This document shows positions 1 through 8,603 of a stretch of 64,000 nucleotides of DNA, piece by piece. This DNA is from Aquabacterium sp. GTDB taxonomy: Bacteria; Pseudomonadota; Gammaproteobacteria; Burkholderiales; Burkholderiaceae_C. Where the stretch lies: assembly GCA_030654395.1 (NCBI GenBank), contig JAURXM010000020.1:29031-93030 (forward strand), read 5' to 3'. A model generated the notes under the pieces. It was not told the DNA's origin and ran no database searches. It saw only the letters and a program-made list of their open reading frames with translations. How positions within the stretch are numbered: position 1 is the stretch's first letter; every line of letters starts with the position of its first letter. The position numbers and the translations under genes are program-made.

Positions 1-243
1 CAAAGGGTAGCTGGGGACACCGCTATCGTGACGGTCAATGAAACCTTTGAGGCACAGTTGCCTGAAGAAGATTTCGACACCATTGGTGGGTTGATTGCGC
101 ATGAATTGGGCCGTGTTCCTCGTCGAGGCGAGCACGTGGATGTTGGCGGCTTGCGGTTCGGTGTGATGCTGGCCCGTGGCGGTGCTGTGCGTTGGTTCAA
201 AGTCACCCGATCGCCTGATTCAACGGAGCCCGCCGAGTTGTGA
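1..243 (+). CDS. corC: CorC/HlyC-family transporter-associated protein, C-terminal end (partial)
   Basis: The frame is open from base 1, so only the last 80 residues are present. They match the transporter-associated (CorC_HlyC) domain that ends CorC/YbeX proteins, with the typical run VPRRGEHVDVGGLRF and a final strand containing WFKVTR. Members of this family carry two CBS domains, upstream of this window, and are linked to magnesium/cobalt efflux or, in gammaproteobacteria, to ribosome-associated functions. The stop overlaps the GTG start of lnt by four bases (GTGA), the usual corC-lnt pairing, so the two are probably translationally coupled. The internal ATG/GTG codons are not real starts. 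Confidence 0.85.
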   Translation, partial: QRVAGDTAIVTVNETFEAQLPEEDFDTIGGLIAHELGRVPRRGEHVDVGGLRFGVMLARGGAVRWFKVTRSPDSTEPAEL

Positions 244-1853
244 CAGAACGCGCAGTTTCCCAGGTGCGACCTTGGTGGCGACAAGCTGCATATGGCTGGG
301 CGATAGTGGCCGGTTCGGTGCATGCCTTGGCTCTTTCTCCTTTCGCTGCGCACATTCACCCAGTGGCGCCGGCTCTGTGGCAAACCTGCGCTTTAGTTGG
401 CCTGCTGCTGATTTTGTCTGAGCGTGTGGACTCGCCCGTTCGGGCCTGTGTGGCCGCCTGGTTGTACGGCACGGTTTGGTTGATTGGTGCGACTGGCTGG
501 ATGTATGTCAGCCTGCATCACTTTGGGGGTTTGCCTGCTTGGTTAGCTGGGCTAGCTGTTGTGATGCTCTGCGTGGCCTTGTCCCTGTATTTGGCGCTGC
601 TTGGTTATGTTTGGGTACGATGGCGTCGCTCGGTTTGGTGGCGTGATGCCGCACTATTCGGTGGCCTGTGGATACTTGCAGAGATGGCCCGTGCGTTGAT
701 TTTTACTGGCTTCCCATGGGGTGCAAGTGGCTATGGCTTGATTGGTGTTCCTCTGATCAAGCTGGCGCCTTGGCTTGGTGTTTATGGGCTAGGTGGCGTC
801 TGGGCGATGGGGGTCGCAGCTTGTGTGCTGGCATATCGGCAAACTGGGGCCGTAACGACGCGCTGGCTTGTACCTTCGTGCTTGTTGGCTGCTGTCGTGG
901 TGGGGGCCATGTTGCCGATAACGGTGTTTACTCAGGCGCATGGTCGACCATTGAGTGTCACTTTGTTGCAAAGCAATGTGCCGCAAGAGGAAAAGTTCGT
1001 TGCGGACCATCAAGTTCCGATGTTGATCTGGCACGCAAGGCAACTGCTTGCAGCTAAAGGGCAGCTGGTTATCGCCCCGGAGACCGCCATTCCCTTGCTG
1101 CCATCCCAGCTGCCTGTGGCGTATTGGGATCAGATTAAAGCGGCTTTTGGCCCGACTTCCGGTCGATATGCCCTGATCGGCGTGCCTTTGGGTGACTTCG
1201 ATGTCGGATATACAAATTCAGTCGCTGGTTTGTCTGGTGACACCGCCGCGTTGCCTGATGGCATGTACCGCTACAACAAGCATCACTTGGTGCCCTTTGG
1301 TGAGTTCATACCCCAAGGGTTTCGTTGGTTTGTGCAGCTGATGAACATGCCACTAGGTGACTTCAGTCGGGGCCCGTTGGTTGCGCCTGCATTTGCTGTA
1401 ATGGACCAGCGTGTGGCGCCCAATATTTGCTACGAAGACTTGTATGGCGAGGAAATCGCTGCGCGATTCAAGGATGCCGGTCGTGCGCCCACCATCTTGG
1501 CCAACGTGAGTAACCTAGCTTGGTTTGGTGAGCAGGTCGCCATTCACCAGCACTTGCAGATCGCCCGCATGCGTTCACTGGAGTTTCAGTTGCCAACCTT
1601 GCGCGCCACCAATACGGGCGCAACGGTCGTCATCGACCATCAAGGCCGTATCACCGATTCATTGCCTCCCCAGACGCGAGGCGCTTTGCAGGCCACTGTA
1701 CAAGGTCGATCCGGCGTGACACCCTTTGCTTGGTGGGCATCGCGATGGGGTTTGCTACCCTTGTTTCTGAGTGCGCTGACGCTCTTGTTTTTGGGTGCCG
1801 GCCGGTATTCACTAGAATCCACCCTTCGTCCGCTGCGCAAACTTGGCGCTTAG
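240..1853 (+). CDS. lnt: Apolipoprotein N-acyltransferase
   Basis: Inner-membrane enzyme that transfers an acyl chain from phospholipid to the N-terminal cysteine of lipoproteins, the last step of lipoprotein maturation. The protein has 537 residues. The N-terminal 220 or so are a series of hydrophobic segments, followed by a nitrilase-fold periplasmic domain and a final membrane segment near residues 500-520. The Glu-Lys-Cys catalytic triad of the family is visible: E281 in IAPETAIP, K347 in YNKHHLVPFGEF and C397 in NICYEDLYGEE. The start is GTG and overlaps the corC stop. Lipoproteins made elsewhere in this window (BamD, BamB, PilF) would be its substrates. Confidence 0.95.
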   Translation: MTERAVSQVRPWWRQAAYGWAIVAGSVHALALSPFAAHIHPVAPALWQTCALVGLLLILSERVDSPVRACVAAWLYGTVWLIGATGWMYVSLHHFGGLPAWLAGLAVVMLCVALSLYLALLGYVWVRWRRSVWWRDAALFGGLWILAEMARALIFTGFPWGASGYGLIGVPLIKLAPWLGVYGLGGVWAMGVAACVLAYRQTGAVTTRWLVPSCLLAAVVVGAMLPITVFTQAHGRPLSVTLLQSNVPQEEKFVADHQVPMLIWHARQLLAAKGQLVIAPETAIPLLPSQLPVAYWDQIKAAFGPTSGRYALIGVPLGDFDVGYTNSVAGLSGDTAALPDGMYRYNKHHLVPFGEFIPQGFRWFVQLMNMPLGDFSRGPLVAPAFAVMDQRVAPNICYEDLYGEEIAARFKDAGRAPTILANVSNLAWFGEQVAIHQHLQIARMRSLEFQLPTLRATNTGATVVIDHQGRITDSLPPQTRGALQATVQGRSGVTPFAWWASRWGLLPLFLSALTLLFLGAGRYSLESTLRPLRKLGA

Positions 1854-1927
1854 CGGGCACATAACATCAATTTAATCGATTGCGAAGCGTGCAAAGCAGG
1901 CGCTCCGATATCAACCAAGGCGACACC

Positions 1928-2845
1928 ATGCTGACGTTCCAGCAACTGATTTTGAGATTGCAAAGCTACTGGGATGCCCAAGGTTGCACCTTGCTCCAAC
2001 CCTATGACATGGAAGTCGGGGCGGGCACCAGCCACACGGCCACGTTTCTGCGCGCTTTGGGCCCAGAGCCTTGGAAGGCAGCCTATGTTCAACCCAGCCG
2101 ACGCCCCAAAGATGGCCGCTACGGCGACAACCCCAATCGGCTTCAGCAGTACTACCAGTACCAAGTTATTCTGAAGCCGGCGCCCAGCAATATTCTTGAG
2201 CTGTACCTTGGTTCCTTGGAGGCCTTGGGCTTCGACCTCAGGGCCAACGATGTTCGCTTTGTTGAGGATGACTGGGAGAATCCCACACTCGGCGCTTGGG
2301 GCTTGGGATGGGAAGTTTGGCTCAATGGTATGGAGGTGACGCAGTTCACGTACTTCCAGCAGGTTGGTGGTATCGACTGCAAACCCATCACGGGTGAGAT
2401 TACTTACGGGCTAGAACGATTGGCCATGTATTTGCAGGGTGTGGACAGTGTTTACGATCTGGTCTATTCCCCTGGCGTGAAATATGGCGATGTGTTCCAT
2501 CAAAATGAGGTCGAGCAATCGACCTATAACTTTGAGCACAGCAACGTTGAATTTTTGCTGGGTGCGTTCACCAACTATGAGACACAAGCCAAGTACCTGA
2601 TGGAGCAGCAATTGGCCTTGCCAGCGTATGAGCAGGTGCTTAAAGCTGCGCATACTTTCAATTTGCTGGATGCGCGCGGCGCTATTTCTGTGACCGAGCG
2701 TGCAGCCTACATTGGGCGTATCCGCAACTTGGCGCGTGCTGTGGCGGCTGCTTACCTTGATAGTCGCGCCCGCTTGGGCTTCCCTATGGCTCCGAAGGCC
2801 TGGGCTGATGAAGTGATTGAACAACTCAACAAGAAAGCCGCCTGA
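1928..2845 (+). CDS. glyQ: Glycine--tRNA ligase alpha subunit
   Basis: Alpha subunit of the bacterial-type heterotetrameric glycyl-tRNA synthetase; it holds the class II catalytic core that activates glycine. From the ATG at 1928 the product has 305 residues, close to the 303 of E. coli, and begins [15 protein letters not shown]. The very conserved blocks [18 protein letters not shown] and [19 protein letters not shown] are present. An upstream in-frame start at 1880 would add 16 residues that do not look like the family, so it was not used. The stop lies two bases before glyS, so the two subunits are made from one operon. Confidence 0.97.
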   Translation: MLTFQQLILRLQSYWDAQGCTLLQPYDMEVGAGTSHTATFLRALGPEPWKAAYVQPSRRPKDGRYGDNPNRLQQYYQYQVILKPAPSNILELYLGSLEALGFDLRANDVRFVEDDWENPTLGAWGLGWEVWLNGMEVTQFTYFQQVGGIDCKPITGEITYGLERLAMYLQGVDSVYDLVYSPGVKYGDVFHQNEVEQSTYNFEHSNVEFLLGAFTNYETQAKYLMEQQLALPAYEQVLKAAHTFNLLDARGAISVTERAAYIGRIRNLARAVAAAYLDSRARLGFPMAPKAWADEVIEQLNKKAA

Positions 2846-2847
2846 GC

Positions 2848-5031
2848 ATGAGCACCGCCAATCTGTTGGTTGAATTGTTTGTAGAAGAGTTGCCGCCCAA
2901 GGCACTCAAAAAGTTGAGCGAGTCGTTCTCTCAAGTGCTGGCAGATAGTCTTCGGGCTCAAGGCTTGGCTTTGACAGATGCTGTCGTGACTTCATTTGCC
3001 TCGCCTCGCCGCTTGGCTGTGCACATTGCCTCTGTTGCTGACAAAGCCGCAGACCAAGCGGTTCAGCAAAAGCTGATGCCAGTGAGTGTGGGCTTGGATG
3101 CGGATGGACAGCCAACACCAGCCCTGCTCAAGAAATTGACAGCTTTAGGTGGTGGGCTTGGTGATGTGAGTGGCCTGACTCGTGCGCCCGACGGCAAGTC
3201 AGAAGCACTTTTTTTCAACAGCATCAAAGCTGGAGCCAGCTTGGGTGAAGGCTTACAAAAGGCTTTGGATGACGCGCTGAGTAAGTTGCCCATTCCAAAG
3301 GTCATGACCTATCAGTTGGAACAAGGCGAAGGTGCGCAATTTCAACCAGGTTGGACCAGTGTGAACTTTGTCCGACCTGCGCACGGTCTGGTTGCGTTGC
3401 ATGGTGACCAGGTGATCGCAGTTACAGCTCTGGGTCTCAAGTCGGGTAGAAGCACCCATGGGCATCGTTTTGAAGCCCTTGTGAGTCCGGTTGTTGTTCG
3501 GACTGCGGATACCTACTCAGACCAGCTGCTTAATGAGGGCGCTGTGATCGCGAGCTTTGCAGCTCGCAGAGCTGAGATCGTTCGCCAATTGGCTCTGGCC
3601 GCATTCAAGGCCGGGACGGGTATTCGTCCGATTGAAGACGATGCTTTACTCGATGAGGTGACTGGCTTGGTCGAGCGCCCCAACGTGTTGATAGGTCAGT
3701 TTGAAGCCGCTTTCTTGGAGGTTCCACAAGAGTGCTTGATCCTGACTATGAAGGCCAATCAAAAATACTTTCCGCTGCTGGATGCATCGCAGGGCAAGGA
3801 CGGCAAGCTCACCAATCAGTTTTTGATTGTCAGCAACATCAGTCCAGTTGATGCCAGTGCCGTGATCGGTGGCAATGAGCGTGTGGTGCGACCGCGTTTG
3901 GCTGACGCAAAATTCTTCTTTGACCAAGACCGCAAAAAAACGCTGGCTTCGCGTGTTGAGGGCCTCTCCAAGGTTGTGTATCACGGCAAGTTGGGGACAC
4001 AAGGTGACCGTGCAGAGCGGGTGCGCGGCATTGGGCACGAAATCGTCAAGCAGCTGAGTCTGTCGACCACGCCTTTCACAGTCGAGGCCAAGGATCACTT
4101 CGATGTGCTGGACAGCAAAGTGCAGCAAGCGGCCAGTCTAGCTAAGACGGATTTGCTGACCGATATGGTCGGTGAGTTCCCCGAGCTGCAAGGCATCATG
4201 GGCGGGTATTACGCACGCCACGAAGGCTTGCGCGATGGTGTTGCCATTGCGATCGAGGACCACTATAAACCGCGTTTTGCTGGCGATGCGCTGCCACGCA
4301 ACCACACGGGTACCGTCGTGTCCTTGGCGGACAAACTCGAAACCTTGGTTGGCCTGTTTGGTATAGGTCAATTGCCAACTGGGGATAAAGATCCTTTTGC
4401 GCTGCGTCGGCATGCAGTGGGCGTTATCCGCATCCTGATCGAAAACAACTTGCCACTTGATTTGCCGACGCTCGTTGCTGCCGCAGGGGCCGTTTTTGGC
4501 GATTTGATAAGTGACCCCAGCGAGGCTTTGTTGGTCTTTATGCAGGATCGCTTGGCTGTGTCATTGCGAGACCAAGGTTATACGGCACAGGAGGTGGACG
4601 CCGTACTGTCCCTGAAACCTCGTCGCTTGGGTGACGTTCCCCGTCGTTTGGCGGCAGTACGGGCTTTTGCTGCCTTGCCTGAGGCTGCGTCCCTGGCCGC
4701 AGCAAACAAGCGTGTCGGCAATATATTGAAAAAATCTGACGACCAGGTCGATTCAACCGTCGATGCAGCCTTATTAAAAGAAACGGCAGAAGCGGCACTT
4801 TATGAGGCTTTGAAGCTTGCCGCACCAAAAGCACAGGCGTCGTTTGAAGAAGGTGACTACACTGCATCTCTGTTGGCCTTGGCTGTATTGAAGGCCCCTG
4901 TGGATGCATTTTTTGACAGTGTGATGGTCAACGCTGACGACGCTGCGCTGAAGCTCAACCGCTTGGGTTTGTTGACGATGTTGCATAAGGCAATGAACCA
5001 GGTCGCTGATATTTCAAGATTGGCGGCTTGA
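2848..5031 (+). CDS. glyS: Glycine--tRNA ligase beta subunit
   Basis: Beta subunit of the tetrameric glycyl-tRNA synthetase, needed for tRNA-Gly recognition. The 727-residue length matches the usual 690-730. The opening NLLVELFVEELPPKAL is typical of GlyS, as are the middle block GIMGGYYARHEG and the segment LADKLETLVGLF...GDKDPFALRRHAVGVIRI that links the HD-like core to the C-terminal DALR-type anticodon-binding domain. It follows glyQ directly and is followed after 31 bases by gmhB, all in the same direction, consistent with one transcript. Confidence 0.97.
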   Translation: MSTANLLVELFVEELPPKALKKLSESFSQVLADSLRAQGLALTDAVVTSFASPRRLAVHIASVADKAADQAVQQKLMPVSVGLDADGQPTPALLKKLTALGGGLGDVSGLTRAPDGKSEALFFNSIKAGASLGEGLQKALDDALSKLPIPKVMTYQLEQGEGAQFQPGWTSVNFVRPAHGLVALHGDQVIAVTALGLKSGRSTHGHRFEALVSPVVVRTADTYSDQLLNEGAVIASFAARRAEIVRQLALAAFKAGTGIRPIEDDALLDEVTGLVERPNVLIGQFEAAFLEVPQECLILTMKANQKYFPLLDASQGKDGKLTNQFLIVSNISPVDASAVIGGNERVVRPRLADAKFFFDQDRKKTLASRVEGLSKVVYHGKLGTQGDRAERVRGIGHEIVKQLSLSTTPFTVEAKDHFDVLDSKVQQAASLAKTDLLTDMVGEFPELQGIMGGYYARHEGLRDGVAIAIEDHYKPRFAGDALPRNHTGTVVSLADKLETLVGLFGIGQLPTGDKDPFALRRHAVGVIRILIENNLPLDLPTLVAAAGAVFGDLISDPSEALLVFMQDRLAVSLRDQGYTAQEVDAVLSLKPRRLGDVPRRLAAVRAFAALPEAASLAAANKRVGNILKKSDDQVDSTVDAALLKETAEAALYEALKLAAPKAQASFEEGDYTASLLALAVLKAPVDAFFDSVMVNADDAALKLNRLGLLTMLHKAMNQVADISRLAA

Positions 5032-5062
5032 TTTGTCTGGTCGCACTCACCTCGGAGAGGGC

Positions 5063-5671
5063 ATGAAACTGGTCATTTTGGATCGTGATGGCACGATCAA
5101 CCACGAGCGCGAGGACTACATCAAGTCCAGCGATGAGTGGGTGCCTCTGCCGGGTGCGCTAGATGCTGTCGCTCGACTGAATCATGCTGGCTGGCAGGTC
5201 GTGATCGCCACGAACCAATCAGGTATCGGTCGTGGTTTGTTTGATATGGCCTCGCTCAATGCGATGCACGCCAAAATGAACCAAATGTTGGCCAAGGTTG
5301 GTGGGCGGGTTGAGGCGGTGTTTTTTTGCCCTCATACCCCAGAAGACCGGTGCACTTGTCGCAAGCCGCTGCCCGGTTTGTTTCAGATGATTGGTCAGCG
5401 ATTTGGGTGCAGCTTGGATAGCGTGCCCATGGTTGGGGATTTGCCACGCGATGTGCTCGCTGCGCAATCTGTCGGGTGTGAACCCCATCTGGTGCGTACA
5501 GGGCAGGCGGCTTCCATGAGTGAGGCAGAGTTATTGGATCTGCGTCAGCGTGTGCCAGACCTCACGATCCATCCAGACTTGTCAGCCTTTGCTGATTTCC
5601 TCATTCTGAGGGACCGGCGTGCGCAAGGTGAGGATTGCCCCGTTGCGACCCATATGGGAGAGCTTACTTGA
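5063..5671 (+). CDS. gmhB: D-glycero-beta-D-manno-heptose 1,7-bisphosphate 7-phosphatase
   Basis: HAD-superfamily phosphatase that removes the 7-phosphate in ADP-heptose synthesis for the lipopolysaccharide inner core. The chosen ATG at 5063 has GGAGAGG just upstream and gives 202 residues; the in-frame TTG at 5033 would add ten residues before the conserved MKLVILDRDGTIN. D7 and D9 in this motif are the HAD nucleophile and acid. The zinc-binding loop of the GmhB branch is visible as CPHTPEDRCTCRKP, and VGDLPRDVLAAQSVG is the third HAD motif. Histidinol phosphatase HisB-N is related, but the gene context and zinc loop favour GmhB. Confidence 0.92.
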   Translation: MKLVILDRDGTINHEREDYIKSSDEWVPLPGALDAVARLNHAGWQVVIATNQSGIGRGLFDMASLNAMHAKMNQMLAKVGGRVEAVFFCPHTPEDRCTCRKPLPGLFQMIGQRFGCSLDSVPMVGDLPRDVLAAQSVGCEPHLVRTGQAASMSEAELLDLRQRVPDLTIHPDLSAFADFLILRDRRAQGEDCPVATHMGELT

Positions 5672-6708
5672 AGCTCAAGGAGCCGACGCAATTGAGCTTA
5701 TGGGGAGATGATCTCTGTGATGCGCACACGTCGGCGGTCTCTGTTGTACAAAGAAATCAAGATCCTTTGACCTCTACCGTATCGCCGCTATCGGCACCTC
5801 CACAGACGTCGTCATTTCATCCGGTAGATCTTCCCCTGCGTGGGGTGGTCGTGCCTGTTCCAGATGACGAAGCGCAGCCAAGCACGCCGACTGGGCGTCC
5901 CTCAACTCAGCCTCAGTATGAGTGCCACCCAAGCAGCGGATTGCCGTGGTTTCGCCATCCGCAAGCAGAGCGTGAAATCCGCTTAACCAAAGCCATTGTG
6001 GCGTACGAGGTCAAGCGCGCCCATCGCGGCAGTATTGGCATGGTTGTCGGCGTGGAGGGGTTGAGCGTGAGGGCGCCAAGGTGGGTCTCACCTATCGACA
6101 TTGAAACTGCGCTGCGTGCCAAAGAGCGGTGGATATGCAATAAATTGGTCGAGCAGCGTGAGCGGGCGCATAAGCAGTTGTCTGCCCAAATCGAGTGGCG
6201 TGAGGGGGCGACGGTGCCTTACCTTGGTGACGCAGTCGTGCTGGTGCTTGACCCACGTGTTGTCGGCGCCGTGTTGCAAGATGCGGTTGGGCGCGGTGAA
6301 CCAAGTTTGCCAGGCGTTGCTCAACGTGCTTTGCATTTGGGTCTGCCTCAGCACGCTACCTCAGCGCAAATTCGGCAGCTTGTGCACACATGGCTTCAAG
6401 CGGAAGCATTGCGGATTTTTCTAAGCAGAGTGCCTGTTTTTTCCGAGCAATTGTCGGTATCGGTGCGCAAAGTCAGTTTGTCGTCAGCCAAGACGCGCTG
6501 GGGTAGCGCCAGTGCCGATGGTTCGATCCGACTTCATTGGCGTTTGATTCATTTCAGCATCGGCATCATCGACTACGTGGTCGCGCATGAACTTGCTCAT
6601 CTTCGGGAAATGAACCACAGCCCTAGATTTTGGGATGTGGTGCGCTCTGTGCTGCCTGAATTCGATGGTGCCAGAGAACACCTCCGGCGGGTCGTCATTC
6701 CAGACTGA
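5668..6708 (+). CDS. YgjP-like (DUF45) zinc metallopeptidase with a long N-terminal tail
   Basis: The C-terminal 200 residues carry the YgjP/DUF45 zincin fold, with the active-site HEXXH as H307-E-L-A-H311 and the following NHSPRFW; the preceding block SSAKTRWGSASADGSIRLHWRL is the standard substrate-side strand of this family. The physiological substrate is unknown. The start is uncertain: TTG at 5668 overlaps the gmhB stop (TTGA) and has GGGAGAG six bases upstream; a further in-frame TTG lies at 5692. The first 110 residues are proline/serine-rich, look disordered, and include QLSLW at residues 8-12, which resembles a beta-clamp-binding peptide. In many relatives plsC sits between gmhB and this gene; here it does not. 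Confidence 0.88.
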   Translation: MKLKEPTQLSLWGDDLCDAHTSAVSVVQRNQDPLTSTVSPLSAPPQTSSFHPVDLPLRGVVVPVPDDEAQPSTPTGRPSTQPQYECHPSSGLPWFRHPQAEREIRLTKAIVAYEVKRAHRGSIGMVVGVEGLSVRAPRWVSPIDIETALRAKERWICNKLVEQRERAHKQLSAQIEWREGATVPYLGDAVVLVLDPRVVGAVLQDAVGRGEPSLPGVAQRALHLGLPQHATSAQIRQLVHTWLQAEALRIFLSRVPVFSEQLSVSVRKVSLSSAKTRWGSASADGSIRLHWRLIHFSIGIIDYVVAHELAHLREMNHSPRFWDVVRSVLPEFDGAREHLRRVVIPD

Positions 6709-6726
6709 GTACACGCGAGACCGCGC

Positions 6727-7800
6727 TTAACAACCCTCATAAAGCCAGACGCCTTGGGCATCTTGTTGTCGACGTAGCTGACCGCGGTGCCACAGGTAAT
6801 TCAGGTGAGCAATGGACTCGCCCATTGCAAAGGTTGTTTGGTGGATATCCAGTGGTCGCTTAAACAACACAGGCAACATGTCTGCTGCCGATGACGGTCG
6901 CGCTGTGCAAGCCGTCAGTACATCTTCCAGCCGATCACTGTGGTGATCTTGCAGTTGTCTGATACGAGCATGGATGCCTCTAAAAGGTAGCCCATGCGAT
7001 GGCAGCGCTAGGGTGTCGGCAGGCAGGGCGGTCATCCGCTCGATGGACGCCAAGAACAGGCCAAGTGAGTCTCCCTCGGGCTCTAAATCCACCACGCTTA
7101 CATTGGTTGAAATGGTCGGCAGCAGCATGTCGCCTGAGATCAGCACGCCATCTTGCTCATTGAACAAAGCCATGTGCTCTGGGCTGTGGCCATAGCCTGC
7201 GATGCACCGCCACGAGCGCTCACCAATGGTGAGCGCCATGTCGTCCGTTAGCCTGCGGTAGGCGTAGGGAACATCCGGCACCAAGGACGAGAAATAGCCA
7301 CTGCGTGCGCGCACCTTATCGACGTTGTCCGGTTGATTTAACCCATGGCTCATGAAAAACTCGGCCGCCTTGGGCCCACCATACCCCGTTGTTGAAATGC
7401 AGGCCAGTTGTGAGGCAAAGTGATCTCCTGCGCTCATCCACAAACGTGCGGGCGAATCAGTCGCGCTGAACTGGTCGATAAGCCACTGTGCATTGCCGAC
7501 ATGATCAGGGTGCATGTGCGTGACCAGCATGCGACTCAATGGGTGATCGGCCAGCGGCCCCTTCCAGAGGGTTTGCCATGCCTCGCGTATTTCTGGTGTG
7601 GCGACGCCTGCATCAACGACTGTCCAACTTGGTCGACCTTCGTGCGCATCATCTAACAACCACAAATTGATGTGGTTGAGCGCAAAAGGCAAAGGCATCC
7701 TGAGCCAGTGCACGCCCGGTATCAGCGTCATCAATTCGCCTGTGATGGGTTTGGCTTCGCCCCATGGGTAGGTCAACGCAACGGGTTTAGGCTTTGTCAT
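6727..7800 (-). CDS. MBL-fold metallo-hydrolase
   Basis: Product of 357 residues from the ATG at 7800; an upstream start at 7923 would add 41 residues unlike the family. The metallo-beta-lactamase metal motif is present as THMHPDHVGN (about residues 92-101), followed by GYGHSPEHMALF, SGDMLLP and ALPSHGLPF, which supply the other metal ligands. The C-terminal 80 residues resemble the winged-helix module found at the end of LACTB2/glyoxalase-II-like members and end in a YLWHRGQL element. The substrate cannot be read from the sequence. It is convergent with the protease gene (18-base gap) and divergent from the carbonic anhydrase gene. Confidence 0.85.
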   Translation of the reverse strand: MTKPKPVALTYPWGEAKPITGELMTLIPGVHWLRMPLPFALNHINLWLLDDAHEGRPSWTVVDAGVATPEIREAWQTLWKGPLADHPLSRMLVTHMHPDHVGNAQWLIDQFSATDSPARLWMSAGDHFASQLACISTTGYGGPKAAEFFMSHGLNQPDNVDKVRARSGYFSSLVPDVPYAYRRLTDDMALTIGERSWRCIAGYGHSPEHMALFNEQDGVLISGDMLLPTISTNVSVVDLEPEGDSLGLFLASIERMTALPADTLALPSHGLPFRGIHARIRQLQDHHSDRLEDVLTACTARPSSAADMLPVLFKRPLDIHQTTFAMGESIAHLNYLWHRGQLRRQQDAQGVWLYEGC

Positions 7801-7875
7801 GAGCGTATACAGAATTTTGTTCTTTGCATTGTGCCCCCTGCGTTGGTAATCAAGTTCATGACTTTCATGCCGCGC

Positions 7876-7905
7876 TTGGAAAACTTGCTGGCAAGTTACT
7901 ACACT
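7876..7905 (+). promoter_or_regulatory. Predicted sigma-70 promoter for the carbonic anhydrase gene
   Basis: TTGGAA at 7876-7881 and TACACT at 7900-7905 are separated by 18 bases. A transcript starting about seven bases after the -10 would begin at or beside the ATG at 7912, so the mRNA may be leaderless; no Shine-Dalgarno-like purine run precedes that ATG. Confidence 0.5.
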
Positions 7906-7911
7906 GACAAC

Positions 7912-8574
7912 ATGAAGCTTCAAAACCTATTTGACAACAATCGAGTTTGGGCGCGGGACATTGAGCAACGCACGCCCGGTTTTTTCACCCGACTACAGCA
8001 GCAACAGTCGCCGCAGTACCTCTGGATAGGCTGCTCTGATAGCCGTGTGCCGGCCAATGAGATCTGTGGGCTGTTGCCAGGTGAGTTGTTCGTTCACCGC
8101 AACGTGGCCAACGTGGTCGTGCACTCTGATCTCAATTGCTTGTCCGTCATGCAATTCGCCATCGACTCACTGCAAGTCAAACACATCATTGTGGTCGGTC
8201 ACTATGGTTGCAGCGGTGTCAAGGCTGCCATGGATAATTTGCGAGTTGGGCTGGCTGACAACTGGTTGCGGCACGTTCAGGATGTGCGCAACCAACACCG
8301 GGAGTGGCTCTACACCTTGCCTGAAGGTACGCGGCGTCAGGATGCTTTGTGCGAACTCAACGTGTTAGAGCAGAGTTTGAATGTGTGTCAAACCACTGTC
8401 GTTCAAGACGCTTGGGCGCGCGGTCAAGGTGTCGTCGTGCATGGCTGGGTATATGGCTTGCATAATGGTTTGATCAACGATCTGCGCATGTCTGTTGCAG
8501 GCCCTGACGCACTGGCTGAAGCCTATGCAGAAGCGCTGCGTCAGCTGCAAAATCGTTACGCTACGCCGGTTTGA
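7912..8574 (+). CDS. can: Beta-class carbonic anhydrase
   Basis: Interconverts carbon dioxide and bicarbonate in the cytoplasm, supplying bicarbonate for carboxylases. The 220-residue product has all four family zinc/active-site residues: C41 and D43 in CSDSR, H97 and C100 in GHYGCSG. R45 would pair with D43 in the Asp-Arg dyad. The start at 7912 ([14 protein letters not shown]) fits the family; longer in-frame starts upstream give a poor match. The region before the ATG lacks a ribosome-binding site (see the promoter entry). aceK begins 30 bases after the stop and may share the transcript. Confidence 0.95.
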   Translation: MKLQNLFDNNRVWARDIEQRTPGFFTRLQQQQSPQYLWIGCSDSRVPANEICGLLPGELFVHRNVANVVVHSDLNCLSVMQFAIDSLQVKHIIVVGHYGCSGVKAAMDNLRVGLADNWLRHVQDVRNQHREWLYTLPEGTRRQDALCELNVLEQSLNVCQTTVVQDAWARGQGVVVHGWVYGLHNGLINDLRMSVAGPDALAEAYAEALRQLQNRYATPV

Positions 8575-8603
8575 GTCACTTATTTCACCAGGACATTTCA
8601 TCC

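Noticed and set aside
1880..1927. Longer GlyQ start at 1880.
   Set aside because: The extra 16 residues do not match the highly conserved family start MLTFQQ at 1928.
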